Shown here piece by piece: positions 1-7,442 of a DNA stretch of 35,527 nt. Each line of letters begins with the position of its first letter. The stretch's first letter is position 1. A program made the position numbers and the translations under genes. Source of the DNA: Balneolaceae bacterium (GTDB taxonomy: Bacteria > Bacteroidota > Rhodothermia > Balneolales > Balneolaceae); contig SLKI01000080.1 in assembly GCA_007134695.1 (NCBI GenBank), positions 1 to 35,527 of the forward strand, written 5' to 3'. The notes under the pieces are model-generated. The model worked only from the letters and a program-made list of their open reading frames with translations. It made no database searches and had not been told where the DNA came from.

Positions 1-465
1 ATCGGCACCGGTCCACTCCAGCAATCGGGCCACCGTATCGCCCAGCACTGCGTTTCGACCGTGCCCGACCGTCAGAGGACCGGTTGGATTTGCGCTGACA
101 AACTCTACCAAAATCCGTTTTCCACTGTTGGTATTGCTTTTGCCGTAATCTTTTCCTTCCCGAATCAGCTCCATCAGAGAATCATGCAGCCAGGCATCGG
201 CAAACCGAAAGTTGATAAATCCCGGGCCGGCAATTTCGACCGACGAAATTTTTGTCGGATCTGTTTCGAGCCGGTCGGCCAGTTCTTCGGCGATCTTCCG
301 CGGATTATTGCGAAGCGGCTTTGCCAGTTGCATCGCCAGGTTGGTAGCTGCATCTCCGTGTGAAGGATCTCTCGGTTTCTCAATCTCGATCTTCGGCCAC
401 TCCTCCTGTTCGATATCGAACGTTTTCAGAGCATTTTCAAGAATCTGTTTCAGGTATCGGTTCAT
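1..465 (-). CDS. argS: Arginyl-tRNA synthetase, N-terminal part (cut by window edge)
   Basis: Class I aminoacyl-tRNA synthetase that charges tRNA-Arg in the cytoplasm. Only the first 155 codons are present; the gene runs off the left edge. I translated it by hand from the ATG at 463-465 (MNRYLKQIL). Residues 1-90 match the N-terminal Add-1 domain typical of ArgS, including HGDAATNLAM at 36-45 and IAGPGFINF at 78-86. Residues 123-138 (VSANPTGPLTVGHGRN) are the ArgS version of the HIGH signature that binds ATP. It is the last of four co-directional minus-strand genes, 78 bp after radC, but has its own promoter-like TATATTTG about 34 bp upstream. The KMSKS-like loop and anticodon domain lie outside the window. 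Identification is firm from the signature motifs. Confidence 0.95.
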   Translation of the reverse strand, partial: MNRYLKQILENALKTFDIEQEEWPKIEIEKPRDPSHGDAATNLAMQLAKPLRNNPRKIAEELADRLETDPTKISSVEIAGPGFINFRFADAWLHDSLMELIREGKDYGKSNTNSGKRILVEFVSANPTGPLTVGHGRNAVLGDTVARLLEWTGAD

Positions 466-498
466 CAGGCTGGTTTCTGCAGTTGATTTCAAAGAGCT

Positions 499-506
499 CA
501 AATATA
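499..506 (-). promoter_or_regulatory. Bacteroidota-type -7 promoter element for argS
   Basis: The minus strand reads TATATTTG, an exact match to the TAnnTTTG -7 element known from Bacteroides and Flavobacterium sigma factors. It ends 33 bp before the argS ATG. No clean TTTG -33 element is found at the usual 19-21 bp spacing, so the call rests on one element plus position. Confidence 0.45.
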
Positions 507-543
507 ACGGTTTCGGCACCTAAACCTGAACCCTTACATCAAA

Positions 544-1278
544 TCAAAGCAGCCCCTTGCTTCGGAAGCTGACAAAAGTATCCCCGGCAATGATGATGTG
601 GTCGTCAACCGGTATGCCGAGCAGTTTTCCCGATTCGGAAATTCTCCGGGTTAGATGGATGTCGGCACGCGACTCCTTTGTTTGCCCGGAGGGATGGTTG
701 TGGAGAAGAAGAATGCTGTTGGCACGATTCATCACCGCTTGCCTCATCACCTCCGCCGGTTCTACAATCGTTGCCGTTGAACCTCCCGACGAAATTTTTT
801 GATACCCGGTCAGATTCTTGGCATTGTTCAGAAAAGCCACAAAGAAGGTTTCATACGCCAGATCTCTCAGTCTTGGAGAAAAGTAGGCAGCGGCATCTTC
901 CGGCGAGCGGATGGTGATCTTTTCTCCGAGAGAAGCAACTTCGAGCCTCCTCGAAAATTCGAAGATCGCCTCAAGGGTAATCGCCTTTACACGGGCGATT
1001 CCGGGAATCACCTTGAGCTCCTGCCAGTTTTTCCGGGCAAGTCTTCTTAACCCCCCGAAATAGGTGATCAGGGTTCTGGCTGTATCGATGACGTTCATCT
1101 CGCGGCTGCCGGTTCGCAAAATAATTGCCAGCAGCTCCGCTTCGGAGAGGCTTTCTGCTCCAAATTTGATCAGCTTCTCCCTGGGCTGCTCATCGGGTTG
1201 CATCTCTCGAACCGTTTTCCTGATATATTCACGGGAGTCGAAATCGCAGTCGACGCCCTTTTGTTCAGTCTCTTCCAT
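544..1278 (-). CDS. radC: RadC family JAB-domain protein
   Basis: Full-length RadC (244 aa; the family is usually 220-250). Residues 30-110 hold the N-terminal helix-hairpin-helix region (REKLIKFGAESLSEAELLAI, then LKVIPGIARVKA). Residues 115-244 are the JAB1/MPN-like metalloprotease fold with the zinc motif HNHPSG at 193-198 and the following S-x-x-D at 203-206. The family is conserved and once thought to act in DNA repair; its true role in the cell is unsettled, and the metal-ligand set predicts a Zn-dependent isopeptidase-like fold. The ATG at 1278 is used; a later Met (residue 26, MQPDEQPREK) is possible because many RadC proteins begin close to that point. It lies between the TonB-C lipoprotein and argS on the same strand. 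Function-level confidence is low, family confidence high. Confidence 0.93.
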   Translation of the reverse strand: MEETEQKGVDCDFDSREYIRKTVREMQPDEQPREKLIKFGAESLSEAELLAIILRTGSREMNVIDTARTLITYFGGLRRLARKNWQELKVIPGIARVKAITLEAIFEFSRRLEVASLGEKITIRSPEDAAAYFSPRLRDLAYETFFVAFLNNAKNLTGYQKISSGGSTATIVEPAEVMRQAVMNRANSILLLHNHPSGQTKESRADIHLTRRISESGKLLGIPVDDHIIIAGDTFVSFRSKGLL

Positions 1279-1385
1279 GGTCTCTCGTTGATTTCAAAAA
1301 AATTCGGGTTGGCAATGGCAACTCGCGGCAGCCGTGCATTTCCGACAAACCGCTTACAGGTATGATTCCAAACCGGGTCGATCCT

Positions 1386-1401
1386 TACAGATTAATCTGT
1401 A
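1386..1401. promoter_or_regulatory. 16-bp perfect palindrome upstream of radC
   Basis: TACAGATTAATCTGTA is its own reverse complement, and the flanks CCT and AAGG extend it imperfectly. It sits in the 151-bp spacer between the TonB-C lipoprotein stop and radC, 108 bp before the radC start. A dimeric-repressor operator is the simplest reading. No regulator is identified; the half-site TACAGATT recurs at 1963-1970. Confidence 0.35.
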
Positions 1402-1429
1402 TAAGGAACAGGGGTACCGCAATAACCAC

Positions 1430-1900
1430 TTAAGGAAGCTGGAAAGGAACACTGATCTCCACTCTCATTGCCACGGTTTCTCCCAGATAGATTCCCGGCA
1501 AAAAGCTGCCATTCTCCAGAAAACCAATAATCAAATCTTCGATTCCGTGCCCCAACTTGTCAATTATTTCGAGATCCTCAATTTCACCCGATGAACGGAC
1601 GGTCAGATGCATCCGGGTAACCCCCTCGATCTGATTCCGACGCGCTTCTTCCGGGTAACCCAGTCCGCGAAAGAACTCTGCAGGCGATCCGATCGCTTTT
1701 GGAATCCTCTCTACCTCACTGTCCTCTACCCGTTTCAGCTCCAATTTTCCATCCGCATCCGCCACAAATACACCGACAAGTTGAAACAGATTAAATGATT
1801 CGGGCTCTTGCTCTTGAACAGCTGCCTGTTCGGCTGATGAACAGGAAGTCAGGGCAATGATTAGCAGTAAGCAGCTCCCATTTTTGACGATTTTAGCCAA
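1430..1900 (-). CDS. Lipoprotein with TonB C-terminal-like domain
   Basis: A 156-aa predicted lipoprotein. Residues 1-20 form a signal peptide with a hydrophobic stretch (CLLLIIALTSC) and lipobox LTSC, giving Cys20 as the acylated residue. An acidic linker follows to about residue 40. Residues about 80-156 resemble the TonB C-terminal/energy-transducer fold: LGYPEEARRNQIEGV at 80-94, then a beta-hairpin with a conserved SGEIEDLEI turn and a GSFLPG motif. Proteins of this type in FCB bacteria are not classic TonB because they lack the inner-membrane anchor; their partner is unknown. The start is TTG at 1900, as no ATG or GTG precedes the signal peptide. It lies 90 bp downstream of amn on the same strand and could be co-transcribed. 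Specific function unknown. Confidence 0.75.
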   Translation of the reverse strand: MAKIVKNGSCLLLIIALTSCSSAEQAAVQEQEPESFNLFQLVGVFVADADGKLELKRVEDSEVERIPKAIGSPAEFFRGLGYPEEARRNQIEGVTRMHLTVRSSGEIEDLEIIDKLGHGIEDLIIGFLENGSFLPGIYLGETVAMRVEISVPFQLP

Positions 1901-1973
1901 TGTTAGACGATTTATATCTTGCTGAACGATGTAACCAATGTTGGACGCCTGTACTCATAAGGTACAGATTGTA
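1897..1973. repeat. Short direct and inverted repeats between amn and the TonB-C lipoprotein
   Basis: CCAATGTTAGACG (1897-1909) recurs with one change as CCAATGTTGGACG (1935-1947), 38 bp apart; the first copy overlaps the TTG start of the lipoprotein. Next to it TGTAC-N7-GTACA (1950-1966) is a perfect short inverted repeat. Could be a regulator site or a weak hairpin after amn; there is no U-tract to call a terminator. Confidence 0.35.
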
Positions 1974-1990
1974 TCGATTTAAAATAGGTT

Positions 1991-3169
1991 TTACTCCGGC
2001 CCGCCCATCAGCGGTTCGTTGATCGCCCGGATATTGGCGTTGGGCAGCCCTTCCGGGTTACTCTCTTTGCTTTTCCTGAGCGCTTCGAGAACAATTTTCA
2101 GGTGAAGCTCTTTGGAGTTTTCATAGAATGATTGTGCATAACTGCTAAGTTTCGGCTTGCCGTGCAAGGGTTTGTCGCTTACGCAGAGCAAGGTGGCAAA
2201 CGGAACCCGGTATCGATATCCGTTGGTCGCTACTGTGGCCGACTCCATATCGATCGCAACACTTCGGCTGATGTGAATCTTCTCCACAGTTCGCCGCTTG
2301 ATAAACTCCCAGTTCCTGTTGTCCGTTGTGTAGACTGTCCCCATCCGATAGGGACGCTCATACTTTTCCAGAATCTCCATCAGATAAACATTGAGCAGGT
2401 GGTTGGGGGTAATGGGAATGCTGAGCGGAAGCAGTTCATCAAGTACCCCGTCGTCGCGCATAAATCCGGTGGCCAGAACAAAATCACCAATATCCTGATG
2501 GTTTCGCAGACCACCGCAATGGCCTACCATTACGATAGCATCGGGCCTGAGTACCGCCACATGATCGGTTATCGTTTTCGCGTTGGACGGCCCGATACCG
2601 ATATTGATCAGTGTATACCCCTTGTTATCGGGCAGTTTGTGGTGGTAAGCCGGCATCTGGACAGGACGGTCCGGCTTGATGCAGTCAGGAAAAAGAGACA
2701 GAAAGACCTCAACATGCATATCGTAATTGGTAAACAGGATATATCGCTGAAAATCTTCCGCTTTTGTACCCGTGTAATGCCCCAGCCGGTTTAGTGAAAT
2801 GTCGATCCTCTCCGGACTGAAGAGAAACAGTTTTTTCTGCGTTATATCCCAGTCATCCTCATCCACATTGTCGAACAGGCCCGGATCGCTGAGAGATATG
2901 GCCGGACGGGAGGGAAAAATCTTTATCTCGGCTCCTTTACTGAGAAGCTTGTACAGCTCCCGTGTGAGATACCAGCGATAAGCGTTCGGAAAGGCCATTT
3001 CGCCGGTAATGATCGGGTTGTGTTTCGACCAATTCCGTTTGACGGAAAGTTTCGGATAGTCTCCGTTACGGTAGATCTCCTCCATCAAATCACAGGCGCT
3101 TTCGATAGCCTCTCTCATTTGTTTTTCATTGGAGAAATCGTCTTTATAAAGCTCTAGTCGCTGACTCAT
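1991..3169 (-). CDS. amn: AMP nucleosidase
   Basis: Hydrolyses AMP to adenine and ribose 5-phosphate in the cytoplasm, a purine salvage and energy-balance step. The 392-aa product has an N-terminal AMP-nucleosidase domain (about 1-165) and a phosphorylase-fold catalytic domain (about 180-370) with INIGIGPSNAKT (188-199), VMVGHCGGLRNHQDIGDF (213-230), the nucleoside-binding AIDMESATVA (305-314) and SDKPLHGK (331-338). It is shorter than the E. coli enzyme (484 aa), so part of the regulatory N-terminal domain is reduced. The ATG at 3169 fits the N-terminal domain start. It is transcribed divergently from the peroxiredoxin across a 270-bp spacer with repeats. Its product adenine is the substrate of the adenine deaminase encoded at 17676-19286. 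Other nucleoside phosphorylases are excluded by the AMN-type N-terminal half. Confidence 0.92.
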   Translation of the reverse strand: MSQRLELYKDDFSNEKQMREAIESACDLMEEIYRNGDYPKLSVKRNWSKHNPIITGEMAFPNAYRWYLTRELYKLLSKGAEIKIFPSRPAISLSDPGLFDNVDEDDWDITQKKLFLFSPERIDISLNRLGHYTGTKAEDFQRYILFTNYDMHVEVFLSLFPDCIKPDRPVQMPAYHHKLPDNKGYTLINIGIGPSNAKTITDHVAVLRPDAIVMVGHCGGLRNHQDIGDFVLATGFMRDDGVLDELLPLSIPITPNHLLNVYLMEILEKYERPYRMGTVYTTDNRNWEFIKRRTVEKIHISRSVAIDMESATVATNGYRYRVPFATLLCVSDKPLHGKPKLSSYAQSFYENSKELHLKIVLEALRKSKESNPEGLPNANIRAINEPLMGGPE

Positions 3170-3197
3170 AGGTATTCAATTTACCAGTTATGACAAG

Positions 3198-3312
3198 TCG
3201 TACCCGGGTTGTTGATCCTGAAAGATAAAAAAGTATTTGAAACACCGATTCTCGATCTGCGCGAAAACGTATCGGGGTCGTGCCGGGGTTGTGCCGGGGT
3301 CGTATCAGGGTT
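3198..3312. repeat. Array of 11-bp direct repeats in the amn/peroxiredoxin spacer
   Basis: Four back-to-back 11-bp units occupy 3269-3312: GTATCGGGGTC, GTGCCGGGGTT, GTGCCGGGGTC and GTATCAGGGTT. A related copy, TCGTACCCGGGTTGT, lies at 3198-3212. An 11-bp period places each unit on the same face of the helix, as expected for cooperative protein binding. The array sits 127 bp upstream of the peroxiredoxin start and about 100 bp upstream of amn. The 270-bp spacer otherwise shows no RNA gene. Confidence 0.7.
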
Positions 3313-3439
3313 GTGAGAGATTCAAAGTTGTTCGTTTGGTCTGCCATTTCGTATTATCATGCACTTTCTGTCCAGGGTGGAACTTCGAAAAGAGGGAAAC
3401 TTCGCAGAAACAGATCCGGTTTAAAGGAAAAAATAGAAT

Positions 3440-3916
3440 ATGGTTCGCAAAGGAGACACTATAAACACCGATTTTGAACTCGACATTGTGCAGGGCGGAG
3501 AAGAGAAGAGGGTCAGATTTTCGGAGCTTCTCGATCGGCCTGCAATCGTTTCTGTCTACATGAGAAACAACACTCCGGGCTGTGACAAACAGAATCGGAG
3601 CCTGGCTGAGAGCGCCTCCTGGTTCGACCAGAAAGGGTACAATCTGATTGCATTGAGCAAAGACAGATGCGGCTCTCATCAAAACTATGCCAGAAAATTC
3701 GGGATCAACTACATCCTGGCCTCCGATCCGGAATACCGATTTGCCGAAGCGACCGATTCGCTGACCCGAAAAAAGATGTTTGGAAAATCTTTTACGGCCC
3801 CGTCCCGTTCGGCATATGTGATCGACCGGGACGGTACAGTTCTGGATGTAATCCCGAAAATTGACACAAAAAACCATGCTGAGGAGCTCAAGGGGCTCGT
3901 TGAGCAGTTGAAATAG
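3440..3916 (+). CDS. Peroxiredoxin, BCP/PrxQ-like
   Basis: Thiol peroxidase that reduces H2O2 or organic peroxides in the cytoplasm. The 158-aa thioredoxin-fold protein carries YMRNNTPGCDKQN (40-52), matching the BCP/PrxQ active site YxxxxTPGCxxE with peroxidatic Cys48. The usual resolving Cys five residues later is absent (Arg53). The usual alternative in helix 3 (S-x-D-x-x-x-S-H-x-x-F-C) is also absent, since residue 84 is Ala. The only other Cys is Cys77, in SKDRCGSH (73-80). So it is either a 1-Cys enzyme or uses Cys77. The ATG at 3440 has AAAGGA at 3423-3428 as a distant Shine-Dalgarno. It ends 18 bp before topA and probably shares its transcript. Substrate and reductant are not predictable from sequence. 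Confidence 0.9.
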   Translation: MVRKGDTINTDFELDIVQGGEEKRVRFSELLDRPAIVSVYMRNNTPGCDKQNRSLAESASWFDQKGYNLIALSKDRCGSHQNYARKFGINYILASDPEYRFAEATDSLTRKKMFGKSFTAPSRSAYVIDRDGTVLDVIPKIDTKNHAEELKGLVEQLK

Positions 3917-3934
3917 AGGATTTGCAACAATTTT

Positions 3935-6493
3935 ATGAAATCACTTGTCATTGTAGAGTCCCCTACAAAAACCAAAACGATCAAAAAATATCTGCCGGAT
4001 GAGTACCGGGTCGACTCGTCGATGGGGCATATCCGGGACCTGCCATCATCTGCCGCAGAAATTCCGGCCAGGCTGAAAAAGGAACCCTGGGCTAATCTGG
4101 GAATCAATACCGAGGAGGGATTTGAACCGGTCTACGTTATCCCCCGCGAGAAGAAAAAGGTGGTGAAAAAGCTAAAACAGCTATTAAAAGAATCGGATGA
4201 GCTGATACTGGCAACGGATGAAGACCGGGAAGGGGAGGCGATCTCCTGGCATCTGACAGAAATTCTCAAGCCGAAAATTCCCGTCAAGCGAATGGTCTTC
4301 CGGGAAATAACACAGGAAGCGATCCAGAAAGCGATGGAAAACTATCGCGATATCGATATGAATCTTGTTCAGGCCCAGGAGGCACGGCGGCTGATCGATC
4401 GGTTGGCAGGATATACCATTTCGCCGCTGCTTTGGAAAAAGATTGCTCCCGGGCTATCGGCTGGCCGGGTTCAGTCTGTTGCCGTTTGGTTTCTGGTGGA
4501 CCGGGAGCGCGAACGCATGAAGTTTAAAAGCGGGACCTATTACGATCTCAAGGCACACCTGACAAAAAGTGCCGAACAGAAGCATGATGCCGCTTCGACT
4601 TTTCCCGCAATTCTGACTCATCTGGACGACAAGCGCATTGCCACGGGCAAGGATTTTGACGAGACGACGGGAAAACTCAAAAAGCCCGATAGTGTTGAAC
4701 TGCTGGATGAGCAAAGTGCAATGAAGCTGCGTGAGGAACTTGAAGGTGCCGACTGGCAAGTCGATTCGGTCGATCGGAATCGGAAAAAGAGAAACCCTGC
4801 GCCTCCATTTATCACTTCGACCCTGCAACAGGAGGCTCACCGGAAGTTCGGCATGTCGGCCAGGGATACAATGAGTGTTGCACAGAAACTCTACGAGAAT
4901 GGGTTGATCACCTATATGAGAACCGACTCCACCCACCTTTCGGGACAGGCGATCTCGGCAGCCCGGCAAGCGGTAACCGGACAGTATGGAGAGGAGTATC
5001 TGTTTAAACGTGCAAGAAATTACAGCAGCAGCTCTTCGTCTGCCCAGGAAGCACACGAAGCGATTCGGCCCGCCGGATCAAACTTCATCCACCCCGGTAA
5101 AGCCGGGCTCTCCGGGCGTCAGTTCAAACTCTACGATCTGATCTGGAAAAGAACAATTGCTACCCAGATGGCTGAAGCAGAACTTGAGTTCACCAATGTC
5201 CGTATCGAGGCGGCGGCCGGAGACCGCAAGGCCTCGTTCAAGGCAAACGGTAAGAAGATTCTTTTTCCGGGCTATTTCAGGGCCTATGTGGAGGGAAGCG
5301 ACGACCCGGAAGCGGCACTCGAAAATCAGGAAATATTCCTTCCGGAGCTTTCGGAGCAAGACCCGGTCGACCTGCATGAGCTCGAATCGATTGGACATGA
5401 AACCAAGCCGCCTGCAAGATATACCGAGGCAACACTGGTTAAGGAGCTTGAAAAGCAGGGGATCGGCAGACCCAGTACCTACGCCACCATTCTTGGAACA
5501 ATTCAGGAGAGGGGTTACGTCAATACAGACGGCCGGACTTTGATTCCCACCTACATCGCTTTTGCTGTCACGGAACTGCTTGAAACTCACTTTCCCGATC
5601 TTGTCGACAGTGATTTTACATCCGAGATGGAAGATAAACTCGACCGGATTGCCCGGGGGGAGTTCAACTCCCAGGAGTATCTGAGATCCTATTACCGAGG
5701 AGATAAGGGCCTCAAAGATATGGTAGAAAAGCAGGAGGACAAGATCGATCCGCAAAAGGCCAAAAAGCTCAACTTGCCAATTGAAGGCCTGAATGGAATC
5801 GGAGTTTACGTCGGCCGGTTCGGGCCCTATGCAAAAATCCTGAATAACGGAGAGGAGATCTCAACCTCTCTGCCGATCGATCTGGCGCCCGGAGACTTGA
5901 CGACAGAGAAACTGAAAGAGCTGCTGACGGCCGAGAAGAAAGGCCCGGAATCGTTAGGCAAACACCCGGAAACCGGAAAAAATGTCTATGTGTTGACCGG
6001 AAGATTCGGTCCCTATGTACAGCTGGGCGAAACGGACGGCGAAAAGAAGCCGAAAAGAGTCTCACTGTTAAAAGGGATGAAGCCCGAAGATGTCGATCTG
6101 GAAACTGCCCTGAAACTGCTAGAACTGCCCAGAACTTTGGGTAAACACCCGGAGTCAGGCAAGGAGGTTCGTGCCGGCATCGGCCGATACGGACCATTTG
6201 TTGTTCATGATGGAACCTTCAAATCGCTTACCAAGAACGACAACGTGCTAACCGTCGGCCTCGACCGGGCCCTTGAGCTGTTGAAGCAGTCAGGCAAATC
6301 GCGGCGAAGCTCCGAAATCAAGGAACTGGGGACTCATCCGAAGAACGACAAACCGATTCGCGTCATGGACGGCCGGTATGGCCCCTATCTGAAGTATGGC
6401 AAAAAAAACGTATCGCTTCCGAAGGGAGTAAAGCCCGAAAAGGTGACTCTTGATGAAGCAGTGCAGATTATCGAAGAGAAAGGCAAGACCTGA
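3935..6493 (+). CDS. topA: DNA topoisomerase I (type IA)
   Basis: Relaxes negative supercoils by single-strand passage. The 852-aa protein has an N-terminal Toprim domain with Glu8 (VIVESPTKTKTI) and the Mg-binding ATDEDREGEA at 93-102 (Asp95, Asp97). The active-site Tyr327 lies in GLITYMRTDSTHLS. GIGRPSTYATI (about residues 510-520) is the conserved C-terminal element of the cleavage/strand-passage core. The last about 250 residues contain four copies of a short domain with GRFGPY, GRFGPY, GRYGPF and GRYGPY. These are Topo_C repeats that replace the Cys4 zinc fingers of E. coli TopA; no CxxC pairs are seen. The start is ATG at 3935, 18 bp after the peroxiredoxin stop. A hairpin follows the stop codon. 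Confidence 0.97.
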   Translation: MKSLVIVESPTKTKTIKKYLPDEYRVDSSMGHIRDLPSSAAEIPARLKKEPWANLGINTEEGFEPVYVIPREKKKVVKKLKQLLKESDELILATDEDREGEAISWHLTEILKPKIPVKRMVFREITQEAIQKAMENYRDIDMNLVQAQEARRLIDRLAGYTISPLLWKKIAPGLSAGRVQSVAVWFLVDRERERMKFKSGTYYDLKAHLTKSAEQKHDAASTFPAILTHLDDKRIATGKDFDETTGKLKKPDSVELLDEQSAMKLREELEGADWQVDSVDRNRKKRNPAPPFITSTLQQEAHRKFGMSARDTMSVAQKLYENGLITYMRTDSTHLSGQAISAARQAVTGQYGEEYLFKRARNYSSSSSSAQEAHEAIRPAGSNFIHPGKAGLSGRQFKLYDLIWKRTIATQMAEAELEFTNVRIEAAAGDRKASFKANGKKILFPGYFRAYVEGSDDPEAALENQEIFLPELSEQDPVDLHELESIGHETKPPARYTEATLVKELEKQGIGRPSTYATILGTIQERGYVNTDGRTLIPTYIAFAVTELLETHFPDLVDSDFTSEMEDKLDRIARGEFNSQEYLRSYYRGDKGLKDMVEKQEDKIDPQKAKKLNLPIEGLNGIGVYVGRFGPYAKILNNGEEISTSLPIDLAPGDLTTEKLKELLTAEKKGPESLGKHPETGKNVYVLTGRFGPYVQLGETDGEKKPKRVSLLKGMKPEDVDLETALKLLELPRTLGKHPESGKEVRAGIGRYGPFVVHDGTFKSLTKNDNVLTVGLDRALELLKQSGKSRRSSEIKELGTHPKNDKPIRVMDGRYGPYLKYGKKNVSLPKGVKPEKVTLDEAVQIIEEKGKT

Positions 6494-6494
6494 A

Positions 6495-6542
6495 CGCCGG
6501 ATAAAACCTGAGCGAACTACGCTGAGATAAACTGATCCGGCG
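6495..6542. other. Hairpin directly after topA
   Basis: CGCCGGAT (6495-6502) pairs perfectly with ATCCGGCG (6535-6542); AGCG/CGCT forms an inner stem. No U-tract follows, so a classic intrinsic terminator is not supported. It may stabilise the topA 3' end or attenuate readthrough into the next gene. Confidence 0.45.
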
Positions 6543-6596
6543 AAGAAAGTACCTGAAATCGGATGCATGTTGATTGTATGCAGGGGAGCCGTTATT

Positions 6597-6638
6597 ATGG
6601 CAGTTCAAACTGATTGTCGGCGTTCGTTGCACCGATAG
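6597..6638 (+). CDS. Possible 13-codon leader peptide
   Basis: ATG at 6597 opens a 13-codon frame (MAVQTDCRRSLHR) that stops at 6638. It has a strong Shine-Dalgarno, AGGGGAG (6582-6588), with 8-nt spacing, while the next gene's ATG at 6647 has none and lies 8 nt past the stop. Translational reinitiation would explain this. Alternatively the ATG is the true start of the next gene and an indel separates the frames, or the match is chance. Coding evidence is only the ribosome site. Confidence 0.3.
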   Translation: MAVQTDCRRSLHR

Positions 6639-6646
6639 CCCGAGCC

Positions 6647-7216
6647 ATGGAAAAGCGATCCGAATATCACTTCAGGTACCCGCCCAACATTCACGAACTC
6701 GATCTTGCCACGATGGTAAGCATGTACCGGGCGAGGGGAGAACCCCGGAAAGCGCCTCCCGGAACCTATCTCGCCTGTGCGATTACAAGAAAACTTCTGA
6801 AAGAGGGAAAGTGGTGGTTCGGCCTCTACTACAGTCAGAGCTCCTGGAATTCGCTGCTTACCAAACACTCCGAAGGGTATCCGCTTACAGAATATGAACT
6901 GAATATTCTGGGCCTCGTCAAGGTACTGTCCGACGAACCGCCGCACAGAGATTACGTTGAGAAAAATTGTGGTACTATACCCAAGCTGGCTTATCTGATC
7001 GTCAATGATCTAAAACAGTTCGGGTTTATGAGCGAAGATGAACAGGGATTTCTCACGATCGAATACCGGGGTGAAAAAGCACTTGACGGAATATCCAGGC
7101 GAATTTATGAAAAACGATTTACCGCCGACCTGTTGAGCGGCCTGAAAGATCGACTGGGTGAGGATATCTTCAAATTTTCTCAAAAAAGCAGCAGCGAACA
7201 AACTTCTCTCTTTTAA
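6647..7216 (+). CDS. Uncharacterised protein, 189 aa
   Basis: I do not recognise this protein. From ATG 6647 it is 189 aa and mostly soluble, with no signal peptide or membrane segment. The N-terminal half has aromatic and basic clusters (KRSEYHFRYPPNIHEL, GKWWFGLYYSQSSWN); the C-terminal half (about 95-189) looks helical, with a winged-helix-like run (VKVLSDEPPHRDYVEKN, LIVNDLKQFGF) and a tail ending SSSEQTSLF. A TTG at 6614 would add 11 residues but is less likely. It lies 153 bp downstream of topA on the same strand, and no shared function can be claimed. A helix-turn-helix or DNA-associated role is only a guess. Codon use looks like that of the neighbours. Confidence 0.7.
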   Translation: MEKRSEYHFRYPPNIHELDLATMVSMYRARGEPRKAPPGTYLACAITRKLLKEGKWWFGLYYSQSSWNSLLTKHSEGYPLTEYELNILGLVKVLSDEPPHRDYVEKNCGTIPKLAYLIVNDLKQFGFMSEDEQGFLTIEYRGEKALDGISRRIYEKRFTADLLSGLKDRLGEDIFKFSQKSSSEQTSLF

Positions 7217-7233
7217 GATCCAAAAAAGCTTGT

Positions 7234-7241
7234 TATACTTG
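7234..7241 (+). promoter_or_regulatory. Weak promoter-like element before the sigma factor
   Basis: TATACTTG matches TAnnTTTG at seven of eight positions, about 200 bp upstream of the sigma gene. An inverted repeat CCTTAA/TTAAGG (7262-7267, 7278-7283) lies just downstream and could be an operator. Both are tentative. The rest of the 226-bp spacer (7217-7442) shows nothing recognisable. Confidence 0.2.
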
Positions 7242-7442
7242 CCATATCGTAAGAGAGGATGCCTTAAGCTCATTGATTTAAGGGTATTATGGGCAAGGCA
7301 GATCATATCACCTTGAACTGGAGATCTGTTCCTGTTTGGTTTATTCGGGGAAGTCTTTCACATCTCCATTTCGAATAACATTCGGGTCGGATGCCGGCTG
7401 AGCAGCGCCATTCATCATCTCCGGCTCGCAAACAAAAAACAT

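Noticed and set aside
2132-2794. Plus-strand 220-aa frame opposite amn
   Set aside because: It is the complement of the well-supported AMP nucleosidase and shows no recognisable motif.
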